Below, piece by piece: positions 24,727 to 32,712 of a stretch of DNA of 38,812 bases; positions within the stretch are counted from its first letter, which is position 1; each line of letters starts with the position of its first letter. Made by a program: the position numbers and the translations under genes. Origin of the DNA: Planctomycetota bacterium. GTDB taxonomy: Bacteria > Planctomycetota > UBA11346. A model generated the notes under the pieces. That model was not told where the DNA came from and did no database searches. It was given only the letters and a program-made list of their open reading frames with translations. Location of the stretch: assembly GCA_022841245.1 (NCBI GenBank), contig JALHRW010000025.1:1-38812 (forward strand), written 5' to 3'.

Positions 24727-26790
24727 ATGGACCCCACCCGCTACGAGGAACTCGTCTACGCCGGCGTGCTCGGCAAGGTCATCGGCGTCTACATGGGCCG
24801 CCCCTTCGAGGGCTGGAGCAAGGACAGGCTGGTCGAGCATTGGGGCTTCGTCGACCGCTACGTCGCCGACGAGCGCAAGGTCCCGCTGGTGGTCTCCGAC
24901 GACGACATCACCGGTACCTTCACCTTCGTCCGCGCGCTCGAGGACAGCGGCCGCTATGGCGACGCCGGTCCGCAGGATTTCGCCCAGGCCTGGCTGAACT
25001 ACATCGCCGAGAACCGCACCATCCTGTGGTGGGGCGGCCTGGGCGTCAGCACCGAGCACACCGCCTTCGTCCGTCTGCAGGACGGCATCCCGGCCCCGCG
25101 CTCCGGCTCGTGCGAACTGAACGGACAGGTGGTGGCCGAGCAGATCGGCGCGCAGATCTTCATCGACGCCATCGGGCTCGCCTGCCCTGGTCGGCCGGAG
25201 CAGGCCGCGCGGCTCGCTCGAGCCGCTGCGTCGGTGTCGCACGACGGTGCGGCGATCCACGGCGCCCAGGTGGTGGCGGCGATGGTGGCCGCGGCGTTCA
25301 CCGAGAAGAACGTCGACCGCCTGCTCGACATCGGCGTGTCAGTGATCCCCGCCGACAGCGTCATCGCCCGCGTGCACCGCGACGTGCGCGCCTGGTGCCG
25401 CGAGGATCGCGACTGGCACCGCACCTACGAGCGCATCGCTGCGAGCTACGGCTACGACAAGTTCGGCGGCGGCTGCCACATGGTGCCCAACCACGCCATC
25501 ATGGTCATGGCCTGGGCCTATGCCGAGGGCAGTTTCCGCCGCTCGCAGGCGATCGTCAACACCGCCGGCTGGGACACCGACTGCAACGCCGCCAACGTCG
25601 GCTCGGTCATGGGACTGGTGGTCGGACTGGACGGCATCAACCGCGAGTACGACTTCCAGGCCCCCTTCGCTGATCGCCTGATCATGCCCACCGCCGAGGG
25701 CACGCGCTGCGCTACCGACTGCCTGGCCGAGGCTCTCTACATCGCGCGCATGGGCCGCACGGTCATGGGCTGGCCGGCGCTGCCGGCGCCCAAGGGCGGG
25801 GCCACCTTCCACTTCTGCCTGCCCCAGAGCCGCCAGGGCTTCCTGGTCGAACGCAGCGTTCACGGCATGCCAGGCACCGCGACGACGGAGAACATCGCAG
25901 TGGGCGGTACGCGTGCCCTGGCCATCGACTGGCGCGAGGCCAGCGACCGCCACCCGGTGCGCGTCTCCACCCCGGTGCTCTACGAGCCGACCGGCGGCGG
26001 CTACGGCATCATGGGCACCTCGCGCGTGGTGTGCGGACAGACCGTCACCCTGCACGGCCGGGCGGTGAGCAGTGGCGGCAGCATCCGCCTGTTCCTGCGC
26101 CATTACGAACCGTCGAGCAAGAAGCCGACCGGCCTGGCCTATTCCACGGCGGTGACACCGGACGCTGGCGGAGCGTTCACCCTGAGCGTCGCCGCGCCAG
26201 ATACCGAGGGCTGGCCGGTGGTCGACATCGGCATCGAGGTCAGTGGCCCCGCGACCTCGGCCGGCCGACTGCTCATCGACCGCATCGCCATCACGGGTGC
26301 GCCGAACCTGCGCCTGTCTGGCGGACCGACGCGCGCCGAGCACGGCATCCTCGGCTGGACCACCGACGACAGCGGCAACTGGGGCGTGGTGCGCAAGGAC
26401 CGCGGCCGAGGCGTCGCCGCCACCGGCACCAGCGACTGGACCGACTACACCGTCGCGGGGACGGTCGCCATCCACTGCGGCGAACTGGGCGGCCTGGTGG
26501 CGCGCTATCAGGGCCTGCAGCGCTACCTGATGCTGGTCAAGACGCGCACCGCGTTGCGCCTGGTCAGCCGTTATGATGGCGTCGAGACCGTGCTCGCCGA
26601 ACGCCCGACGGTCTGGGCCATCGACGAGAAGCACCGCCTGGAGCTGGAGGTCCGCGGCTCGGCGGTGGTGGCGCGCTGTGACGACGCCGAGCTGTTTCGC
26701 GCGGTCGAGAAGCGGCTGCTGTCCGGCGGCGCCGGCTACGCCGTCGAGACGGGCATGATGCGGGTCGAGGAGACCAGCATCATCGGGTGA
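24727..26790 (+). CDS. ADP-ribosylglycohydrolase-family protein with C-terminal beta-sandwich domain
   Basis: 687 residues from the ATG at 24727 (GGAG 6 nt before it; an ATG at 24715 is less well placed). Residues 1 to about 340 are the ADP-ribosylglycohydrolase (DraG/ARH) fold: the acidic metal site S57-D-D-D-I-T, YAGVLGKVIGVYMGRPFEG, SHDGAAIHGAQVVAAM and the second metal site GWDTDCNAANVG (281-292). The family removes ADP-ribose or related N-glycosyl groups using Mg. About 350-530 is an unassigned beta-rich region, and about 540-687 is a LamG/DUF1080-like sandwich (GLVARYQGLQRYLMLVKT, KHRLELEVRGSAVVARC). No signal peptide. Flanked by two AraC genes and followed by nagBA, so a glycoside substrate is as likely as protein ADP-ribose (inference). 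Confidence 0.87.
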   Translation: MDPTRYEELVYAGVLGKVIGVYMGRPFEGWSKDRLVEHWGFVDRYVADERKVPLVVSDDDITGTFTFVRALEDSGRYGDAGPQDFAQAWLNYIAENRTILWWGGLGVSTEHTAFVRLQDGIPAPRSGSCELNGQVVAEQIGAQIFIDAIGLACPGRPEQAARLARAAASVSHDGAAIHGAQVVAAMVAAAFTEKNVDRLLDIGVSVIPADSVIARVHRDVRAWCREDRDWHRTYERIAASYGYDKFGGGCHMVPNHAIMVMAWAYAEGSFRRSQAIVNTAGWDTDCNAANVGSVMGLVVGLDGINREYDFQAPFADRLIMPTAEGTRCATDCLAEALYIARMGRTVMGWPALPAPKGGATFHFCLPQSRQGFLVERSVHGMPGTATTENIAVGGTRALAIDWREASDRHPVRVSTPVLYEPTGGGYGIMGTSRVVCGQTVTLHGRAVSSGGSIRLFLRHYEPSSKKPTGLAYSTAVTPDAGGAFTLSVAAPDTEGWPVVDIGIEVSGPATSAGRLLIDRIAITGAPNLRLSGGPTRAEHGILGWTTDDSGNWGVVRKDRGRGVAATGTSDWTDYTVAGTVAIHCGELGGLVARYQGLQRYLMLVKTRTALRLVSRYDGVETVLAERPTVWAIDEKHRLELEVRGSAVVARCDDAELFRAVEKRLLSGGAGYAVETGMMRVEETSIIG

Positions 26791-26793
26791 CGG

Positions 26794-27564
26794 TCAGGAG
26801 AGTCGGCTCGGCGGCACGCCGTGCACCGTGCGGCAGGTGGCGGTGAGGTGGCGGCGGCTGCGGAAGCCGCTCGCCGCGGCGGCCTCCGCCACCGAGCTGC
26901 CGCCGGCGATGAGGTGGCGGGCGTACTCCAGGCGGTGCTGGCGCAGCAGGCGCAGCGGAGTCATGCCGAACCAGGCATTGAACAGCAGCTTGGCCCGCGT
27001 CGGCGCCAGTCCGCTGGCGCGCAGCACGTCGCGCACGCTGATCGGCGACAGCCGCTCGCGGCGCAGATACATCCACATGCGGCGGGTCGGCTCGGGCATC
27101 GGGGCGAGCGGCCGGGCCCGCTCCACTGCCAGCTCGGCGAACAGCTCGCGCACCAGCCGCAGACGTTCCGGCGCTGCGGCTCGGCAGGCCCGTTCGGCCA
27201 GGTGGCGGGCGGGTTGCTCGGCAATGGTCAGGAGCCATGTATCCTGGCCGAGCGAGATCTCGATATCGGCGAAATCGAGCATGAAGCCGACGCCGAGGAA
27301 GACGGAGCCGGTGCGCAGGCGCTCGTGCTCGTGCGGCACGCCCGGCGGCAAGAGCAGGGCCTCGCCGGCCTGCAGGTCGACATGCCCCTGGGCGAGCCGG
27401 ACGCGGACCACGCCCTGCAGGCACACGGCCAACGTCGGCACGGTGTGCTGCTCGCCATCCCATCGCCCGCCCATCGGCGCCAGGGCGACCGAGCGTAGCG
27501 ACTGGCTGAGCCGGCAGGCGTCGGACCACTGGCGGGCGAGATCGGAGTCGAGGAGGAAGGACAT
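26794..27564 (-). CDS. AraC-family transcriptional regulator
   Basis: 256 residues. N-terminal cupin (about 25-110: VPTLAVCLQGVVRVRLAQG, GEALLLPPGVPHEHERLRTG) and C-terminal AraC DNA-binding region (about 165-256: ISVRDVLRASGLAPTRAKLL, GMTPLRLLRQHRLEYARHLI, VAEAAAASGFRSRRHL). Convergent with the hydrolase gene (3 bp apart) and divergent from nagB, with a large inverted repeat in the gap starting at its own start codon. Likely regulator of nagBA (inference). Confidence 0.92.
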   Translation of the reverse strand: MSFLLDSDLARQWSDACRLSQSLRSVALAPMGGRWDGEQHTVPTLAVCLQGVVRVRLAQGHVDLQAGEALLLPPGVPHEHERLRTGSVFLGVGFMLDFADIEISLGQDTWLLTIAEQPARHLAERACRAAAPERLRLVRELFAELAVERARPLAPMPEPTRRMWMYLRRERLSPISVRDVLRASGLAPTRAKLLFNAWFGMTPLRLLRQHRLEYARHLIAGGSSVAEAAAASGFRSRRHLTATCRTVHGVPPSRLS

Positions 27565-27604
27565 GGGTTGAAAAAGGACGCCTCGGTGTGTCCTAAATCA
27601 ACCC
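27565..27604. promoter_or_regulatory. 40-bp two-step inverted repeat between araC-type gene and nagB
   Basis: GGGTTGA (27565-27571) pairs with TCAACCC (27598-27604), and inside them AGGAC (27575-27579) pairs with GTCCT (27590-27594), separated on both sides by AAA. It begins at the base next to the AraC start codon (27562-27564). It can act as a regulator site for both divergent genes or as a hairpin in the AraC mRNA leader. The remaining 27605-27670 shows only a GGAG before nagB. Confidence 0.5.
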
Positions 27605-27670
27605 TCGCATGGCAGAATGCCGATGCAACCCGGATCAGCGCCGCCATAGTGCAGCCAACACGGAGACCAC

Positions 27671-28468
27671 ATGCGCCTATTTATCCACGCCGACGCGCAG
27701 AGCCTCGGCAGCAAGGCCGGCAACGAAGCCGGCGACCAGATCTACGCCGCCATCAAGGCCAACGGCCGGGCCCGCATCGTGATCGCCACTGGCGCCAGCC
27801 AGTTCGCCACCCTCGAGACCCTGGTTGCACGTCAGGACATCGACTGGTCCAAGGTCGAATGCTTCCACCTCGATGAGTACATCGGCGTGCCCGACACCCA
27901 TCCGGCGAGCTTCCGCCGCTACCTCAAGGAGCGCTTCGTCGCCCGGGTGAAGTCGCTTGGCGCCTTCCACGGCGTTGGCGGCGACGCGGCCGATCCGGTC
28001 GCCGAGTGCAAGCGGCTCGGAGCGATGATCCGGACGCGCCCGGTCGATGTCCTGCTGCTCGGCATCGGCGAGAACGGCCACCTCGCCTTCAACGATCCGC
28101 CCGCCGACATGGTGACGAAGGAGCCGTACCTGGTGGTCAACCTCGACGAGGGCTGCCGGCGCCAGCAGCTCGGCGAAGGCTGGTTCCCCAACATCGACGC
28201 GGTCCCGCGTCAGGCCATCAGCATGTCGATGAACTTCATGCTCGAGGCCAATGTGCTGATCTCCTCGGTGCCGGATGCGCGCAAGGCCGAGGCGGTGCGT
28301 GGCAGCGTCGAGGCCGCCCTGTCGCCGATGATGCCGGGTACCTACCTGCGCACGCACAACAACTGCAGCCTGCATGTCGACCGCGCCGCGGCCAGCAAGC
28401 TGCAGAGCCACACCATCGAAGGTGCCCTGAGGGGTTCGGCATGCGCGGCTTCGTCGACCTCCAGGTAA
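27671..28468 (+). CDS. nagB: Glucosamine-6-phosphate deaminase
   Basis: 265 residues, within the usual range. Family motifs: IATGASQFATLETL, FHLDEYIGVP with the catalytic Asp, and LLGIGENGHLAFNDPP with the His/Glu catalytic region. Converts glucosamine-6-phosphate to fructose-6-phosphate and ammonia. GGAG stands 6 nt before the ATG. The end overlaps nagA by 28 bp in another frame, so the last dozen residues (SACAASSTSR) are probably not conserved. Amino-sugar use fits the surrounding sugar-type regulators. Confidence 0.92.
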   Translation: MRLFIHADAQSLGSKAGNEAGDQIYAAIKANGRARIVIATGASQFATLETLVARQDIDWSKVECFHLDEYIGVPDTHPASFRRYLKERFVARVKSLGAFHGVGGDAADPVAECKRLGAMIRTRPVDVLLLGIGENGHLAFNDPPADMVTKEPYLVVNLDEGCRRQQLGEGWFPNIDAVPRQAISMSMNFMLEANVLISSVPDARKAEAVRGSVEAALSPMMPGTYLRTHNNCSLHVDRAAASKLQSHTIEGALRGSACAASSTSR

Positions 28469-29406
28469 ACGGCTACCGCGGCATCAGCTTCAGCTCGCCG
28501 CAGCTTGATGAGGCGGCGGCCGAGACTGCGCTGCGCGGCCTGATCGCCGACGGCACGGCGATGCTGCTGCCGACCGTGGTCACCGCCGCCGCCGCGGTGT
28601 ACGAGCGCAACCTGCCGTTGCTCGCGCGGGTGATCGCGCGCCAGGAGTTCGCCGAGCACATCCCCGGCCTGCACCTGGAAGGTCCGTTCCTCAGCCGCAA
28701 GGACGGCTCAGCGGGAGTTCACAACCCGCTGTGGATGCAGGACGGCACGCCGGCGGCCTTCGACCGCATGCAGGAGCTGGCCGGCGGCAGGATCCGCATC
28801 CTGACCGTCGCGCCGGAGATCGACGGGGCGATCGGCCTGATCCGGCACGCCCGACAGGCGGGTGTCGTGATCAGCATCGGACACAGCGCGGCTGACGAAG
28901 ACGCCTTCGCCGCCGCCTGCGATGCCGGCGCCACCTGGCTCACCCACCTGGGGAACGGGCTGCCGCACCTGATCAACCGGCACCGGAACCCGCTCTACTC
29001 CGGGCTGGCCGAGGATCGCCTCTGCGCCGGGGTGATCGGCGACGGGCACCACCTGCCATGGCGGCTGCTGAAGATCATCCTGCGGGTCAAAGGCCTGGAC
29101 AACTGCGTGCTGGTCAGCGACGCCTCGTCACTGGCCGGGATGCCGCCGGGACGCTACGAGTGCTTCGGCGGTCAGGTGGAGATCGAGCCGGGCGGGCGGC
29201 TATACAACCTGCAGAGCGGCTACCTCTCCGGCTCCGCCTTCACCATCCGCAAAGTGGTCAACGCCACCCGCGCCGGGCTCGGACTCGACGACGAGACCAT
29301 GCACCGCCTGGCAGTGGTGAATCCGCTGCGTCTGATCGGCCTTGCCGTGCCAGACGCTTTGCAGCCGCTGCCGCGCGCCACCGATGGATCCTGGCTGCCG
29401 GCGTAG
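28441..29406 (+). CDS. nagA: N-acetylglucosamine-6-phosphate deacetylase, barrel-only form
   Basis: 321 residues, clearly shorter than the about 380 of E. coli NagA. It begins directly at MRGFVDLQVNG, which matches DVQLNG about 60 residues into the E. coli enzyme, and stops soon after VVNPLRLIGL, so both flanking strands that build the second beta-sandwich domain are absent. Barrel landmarks are intact: GLHLEGPF (metal-binding Glu), SIGHSAADE, THLGNGLPHL, GVIGDGHHL and LVSDASSLAG with the catalytic Asp. It removes acetate from N-acetylglucosamine-6-phosphate, giving the substrate for nagB. The start is set by the overlap with nagB; a longer in-frame extension runs only through nagB shadow sequence. 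Confidence 0.88.
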   Translation: MRGFVDLQVNGYRGISFSSPQLDEAAAETALRGLIADGTAMLLPTVVTAAAAVYERNLPLLARVIARQEFAEHIPGLHLEGPFLSRKDGSAGVHNPLWMQDGTPAAFDRMQELAGGRIRILTVAPEIDGAIGLIRHARQAGVVISIGHSAADEDAFAAACDAGATWLTHLGNGLPHLINRHRNPLYSGLAEDRLCAGVIGDGHHLPWRLLKIILRVKGLDNCVLVSDASSLAGMPPGRYECFGGQVEIEPGGRLYNLQSGYLSGSAFTIRKVVNATRAGLGLDDETMHRLAVVNPLRLIGLAVPDALQPLPRATDGSWLPA

Positions 29407-29410
29407 CTCC

Positions 29411-29450
29411 GGAGTTTCCGACCGTGCGCGAGCGCTGGGAGCTGGAGGGC
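29411..29450 (+). pseudogene. Fossil of an araC-type gene start
   Basis: Just after the nagA stop, the frame reads EFPTVRERWELEG, matching residues 18-29 (FPTVRERWELEG) of the intact AraC protein at 32713-33534. At DNA level 29414-29450 matches 32763-32799 at 36 of 37 positions. Sequence before and after does not match, so only a fragment remains. The rest of 29407-29517 shows nothing else. Confidence 0.55.
29414..29450 (+). repeat. 37-bp direct repeat, copy 1 (copy 2 at 32763-32799)
   Basis: Two same-orientation copies with one difference (G29432 versus A32781) flank the DUF4091 gene. Copy 2 is inside the intact AraC gene. The arrangement suggests a recombination or insertion event; no transposase or terminal inverted repeat is visible. 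Confidence 0.8.
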
Positions 29451-29517
29451 TTTTCCGCCAGTGTGCGGCGACCAGCACGTTGAGCCTCATCAGCATCTGG
29501 CGACGACGGCCGACCGC

Positions 29518-32500
29518 TCAGCGGCCGGGGATCGACGCCGAGGCGATGAGCGCAGCAACGGCGGCGCGGATGCGCGCCAGGCGCGAGGCATCGACCCGAC
29601 CCAGTGTTGCGGCGCTGTCCGCCTCGGCACCCGCCAAGCGCAGCAGGGTGAGCACCGCCCGGTCGCGTCCGATCCTCGCCGCAAGCAACTCCACGTACTC
29701 GACGTCCTGTTGTCCGCGACGCATGGCCTTCAGACGCAGGCTCGGTAGCGCCTCGCGCGGGCCCGGTCGCCCCGGCAGGCCCTGGGCTGGATAGAGGATG
29801 GCAGTGCCTTCCAGCGCACGCCACGCCGCCGAAGTGCCGAGGTTGTTCCAATAGGTCAGATCGCCGACCGCACCCCAGCAATAGCGCATCAGGTAGCCGC
29901 CGACCATGGCGTCGGCCGCCATGTCGGGTTCGGCGCCGCCACCGTAGGACTGCCACTGCTCGTCGGGAAACCAGCGCCGCCGGATGGCGACACTCGGATG
30001 GATACGGGTCAGCCAGCTCGAGCAGTCGAGGTTCACTACCCCGTCCCACAGGCCGCGCGCCAGCCACGGCGCCGAGGCGTCGACGCGGTACTGGAACAAG
30101 GCCTTGCCGGCAGCAGGCGAGGAGGCGACACCGCGGCGGGCCAGCCCGAGGAGGAAGGCGTTGGCGGCGAAGTCGTCGTAGTCGATCGATTCGTCGAGCA
30201 GCCAGCGGCTGGTGCCGTTGCGCCCCATCGTACCGAAGAAGTCGCTGGAGAAATAGTACTTGTTGTTGTGGAAGAACTGGAAGCGCGTGCGCGTCCAGCC
30301 CTTGGCGGCGAAGTGGTCGGCGAACTGCCGCGCCACCGCCATGTAGCCCTGGGCGAAGGCGTCGTCGAAGCAGCGGGCGGGCGACGGCGCGGTCCTGGCC
30401 CAGGCGGCGAAGCCGCTGCGCGTCGCCACCGGCGCTGCACCGGGCAGGTGCTCGCTGATCGGCATGGGCCAGTTTTCGTGGAACGGCAGATAGAGGTGCG
30501 TCACCGGCTCGCCAGCGCCAGGTCCGCGGTAGCCCGCCGCAGCGGTGAACGCCGTGCCGTCCAGGTAGGGTCCGTATCGCTCGTCGAAGGCGGTCCAGTC
30601 GGCGACAGTCGTGGCGGCACCACGCCCGGACAGGGTCGGCACAGCGGCCTGGCTGAACCGCCCCGACTGCGAGTAGGGCACGATGTTCAACGTCGTGCGG
30701 TGCCGGTGGGCGAGTTGGTGGATCTGCCGCTCGGCGCGCAGGTATTCGTCGCGCTGCCGGTCGAGGGCGAGGCCGGCGAACCCGCCGATGCCGGTGTAGG
30801 CGTTCAACTCGATCGGCCAGGACACCCGTTCCGGCAGGATCAACGGGAGTACGTCGAGCTGCACCGCGCAGTCGGTGAGCTGCGCCGTTCCCGCGGTGAT
30901 GACGAGGCGGCCGGTGTAGGTGCCCGCCGCAGCGTCGGGCGGAATGCGCAGATCGCAGAAGACGCCCTGCACCAGTTGCCCCGGCACGGCGTTGGCGGCA
31001 TCAGGTATGGTGAAGGTGGAACCGTAGCGCGCGTCGAGCGGGATCAGCGGGTCCGCCGCCCAGACGCTGCGCGCCCTGGGCGCGGCGGTGCAGGGCAGGT
31101 ACCACAGACGGAACAGCTCGACCTCGGCGGCGAGCGTAGCGCCACCGGCCATGGCCAACTGGCCGACGGCGACGGCCACGTCCTGCAGTCCACTGGCGCT
31201 GCGCAGGTGGAGTTGGCAGGAGACCGTCTCGCCGGCGGCCCCCTGCAAGGTGATGCGCCGCTCTGCCGCCGACCAGGGACCGCCGGCGAAGGCGGGACGA
31301 AGCTGCTCCGCGGGCAGGCTGCGGCCCTGGCCGACCAGCACCTCGCCGGCCACCGGCTCGATGCGCAGCAGATCGTCGGTGACCAGCAGCTCCGCATCGC
31401 CGCCGATGCGCGCCCAGGCCAAGCTGCCGGCGCCATCGGGCACCAACGGCTCCACCGGTGGCCGCCACGGCTCAGCCACGGCGATGGGCGTCGTCGCCTC
31501 CGGTCCGACGTTGCCGGCGCGGTCGACGGCGCGCACGCCCACCACGTAGCTGCCCGGGGCCAGCCCGGCCAGCCACAGGCTCTGCCGCTGTCCGCCAGTT
31601 ACCGGCAGCGGCGTACCATGCAGCGGGTACGGCTGCGCCGCGCCGTCCGTCGCGGTGACGCTGATGCGGTAGGCCAACGCGGTGCCGGCCATGCCGTCGT
31701 CGCCGGGCGCCGTCCAGGCGATGGAGGCGCTGCCGTCGGCCGGATCGACGTTGCCGGCCCGGAGCTCGGCCGGAGCCGCCGGGGGCACGCTCTCGGGCGC
31801 GGTGGCGACCACCTCCAGCCAGGGCTCACGTCCGACCGCGCGGCGGGTGTGGATGAGCGGATCGTAGGCCGCGTCGTAGCGGAAGTCCTTGGTCTGCAGG
31901 CCGTCGAGCATCTCGGCCTCCGCCACCAGGCCCTTGTCGTCGGTCAGCACCCAACCGTAGGTGGCGCCGCGGGCCAGCGCCTCGACCAGCCGGGGCTCGA
32001 CCGGAATGCGCAGCCAGCGCGTGCCGGCCGCATCGGCATAGCGGCCGAGCTGGTCGGGATCTGCGTGGCTGTAGCGGAGCGCGGGATGCATCCACGCCAC
32101 CGCATAGAAGCGACTGCCCGACCAGGCCCACAGATGCTCAGCGCCCGCCGGGACGCCCGCCGGCGGTGTGCTGCGGTACAGCCAGGACGGAGCGCCGGCC
32201 TCGGCCACGCCCGCCGTTGCGCCCTCCGCCCAGGGGGCGAGGACGGTGCAGATGCCGATCCCGTGCAGGTCGCCGCGGGCCAGCGCCAGGTGCAGCCAGG
32301 CCTGCGCCACGCCCAGGCCGCGCAGCGGCGCGGGATCGAAATCGATGAGTACGGCCTTGGTCTCGAAGCCGCCCCAGTTCTGGGTCTGGCGCAGCGGCAG
32401 GGTCGACGTCCCACCGAAGCAGAGGTCGCGCTCCTCGGCCTGTCCCGGCGTCGCCCCGATCGCCTCGTTGGGCTCCCCGATCGATGACACCCCCTGCGTA

Positions 32501-32595
32501 CGCATCGCCGGCAGGCGGAGCGGCTCCTGGCACATCGCCACCAGGCTGATGAGGAGGAGCATCCCAGCGCGGCAGCAGACCGGCGTCGTATCCAT
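29518..32595 (-). CDS. Secreted multidomain DUF4091-type protein with fibronectin III domain
   Basis: 1025 residues. A hydrophobic N-terminus (AGMLLLISLVAM) suggests export; C22 is not in a good lipobox. About 35-255 is a beta-rich DNRLRE/CBM96-like region (RWLRIPVEPRLVEALARGATYGWVLTD). About 270-368 is a fibronectin III domain (PAELRAGNVDPADGSASIAW, GSYVVGVRAVDRAGNVGPEA). From about 380 to 1025 it matches the DUF4091 type: a beta domain followed by a (beta/alpha)8-like barrel, with RFQFFHNNKYYFSSD, TRIHPSVAIRRRWFPDEQW and terminal RRGQQDVEYVELLAARIG. DUF4091 proteins are related to glycoside hydrolases and are common in PVC and Bacteroidetes polysaccharide loci; the substrate is unknown. Divergent from an AraC gene that may control it. 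Confidence 0.83.
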   Translation of the reverse strand: MDTTPVCCRAGMLLLISLVAMCQEPLRLPAMRTQGVSSIGEPNEAIGATPGQAEERDLCFGGTSTLPLRQTQNWGGFETKAVLIDFDPAPLRGLGVAQAWLHLALARGDLHGIGICTVLAPWAEGATAGVAEAGAPSWLYRSTPPAGVPAGAEHLWAWSGSRFYAVAWMHPALRYSHADPDQLGRYADAAGTRWLRIPVEPRLVEALARGATYGWVLTDDKGLVAEAEMLDGLQTKDFRYDAAYDPLIHTRRAVGREPWLEVVATAPESVPPAAPAELRAGNVDPADGSASIAWTAPGDDGMAGTALAYRISVTATDGAAQPYPLHGTPLPVTGGQRQSLWLAGLAPGSYVVGVRAVDRAGNVGPEATTPIAVAEPWRPPVEPLVPDGAGSLAWARIGGDAELLVTDDLLRIEPVAGEVLVGQGRSLPAEQLRPAFAGGPWSAAERRITLQGAAGETVSCQLHLRSASGLQDVAVAVGQLAMAGGATLAAEVELFRLWYLPCTAAPRARSVWAADPLIPLDARYGSTFTIPDAANAVPGQLVQGVFCDLRIPPDAAAGTYTGRLVITAGTAQLTDCAVQLDVLPLILPERVSWPIELNAYTGIGGFAGLALDRQRDEYLRAERQIHQLAHRHRTTLNIVPYSQSGRFSQAAVPTLSGRGAATTVADWTAFDERYGPYLDGTAFTAAAGYRGPGAGEPVTHLYLPFHENWPMPISEHLPGAAPVATRSGFAAWARTAPSPARCFDDAFAQGYMAVARQFADHFAAKGWTRTRFQFFHNNKYYFSSDFFGTMGRNGTSRWLLDESIDYDDFAANAFLLGLARRGVASSPAAGKALFQYRVDASAPWLARGLWDGVVNLDCSSWLTRIHPSVAIRRRWFPDEQWQSYGGGAEPDMAADAMVGGYLMRYCWGAVGDLTYWNNLGTSAAWRALEGTAILYPAQGLPGRPGPREALPSLRLKAMRRGQQDVEYVELLAARIGRDRAVLTLLRLAGAEADSAATLGRVDASRLARIRAAVAALIASASIPGR

Positions 32596-32627
32596 GCCGG
32601 CGGTTTATGCCCGTCCGTCCCGCCCCT

Positions 32628-32638
32628 CAAGGACCTTG
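32628..32638. promoter_or_regulatory. Palindrome CAAGG-A-CCTTG between DUF4091 gene and divergent araC
   Basis: Perfect 11-bp dyad 33 bp upstream of the DUF4091 start (32595) and 75 bp upstream of the AraC start (32713). Candidate operator for the pair. No clear promoter in the rest of the 117-bp gap. Confidence 0.35.
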
Positions 32639-32712
32639 CGCGCGATGAGGCGACCTGGCCGTGGCAGTGAGGGCCGCTTGCGGTGCTGCGGTACGCTTGA
32701 CCATGTTGCCAG

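Noticed and set aside
27575-27594. AGGAC-N10-GTCCT as a transcription terminator
   Set aside because: It lies between two divergent start codons, where no transcript ends, and has only short A/T runs that are symmetric on both sides.
29998-32487. A plus-strand open frame over the DUF4091 gene
   Set aside because: The minus strand holds an FN3 domain and DUF4091 motifs; the other is antisense shadow.
32530-32595. Lipoprotein signal in the DUF4091 protein (LVAMC)
   Set aside because: The residue before the Cys is Met, not Gly, Ala or Ser, so a lipobox is unlikely.
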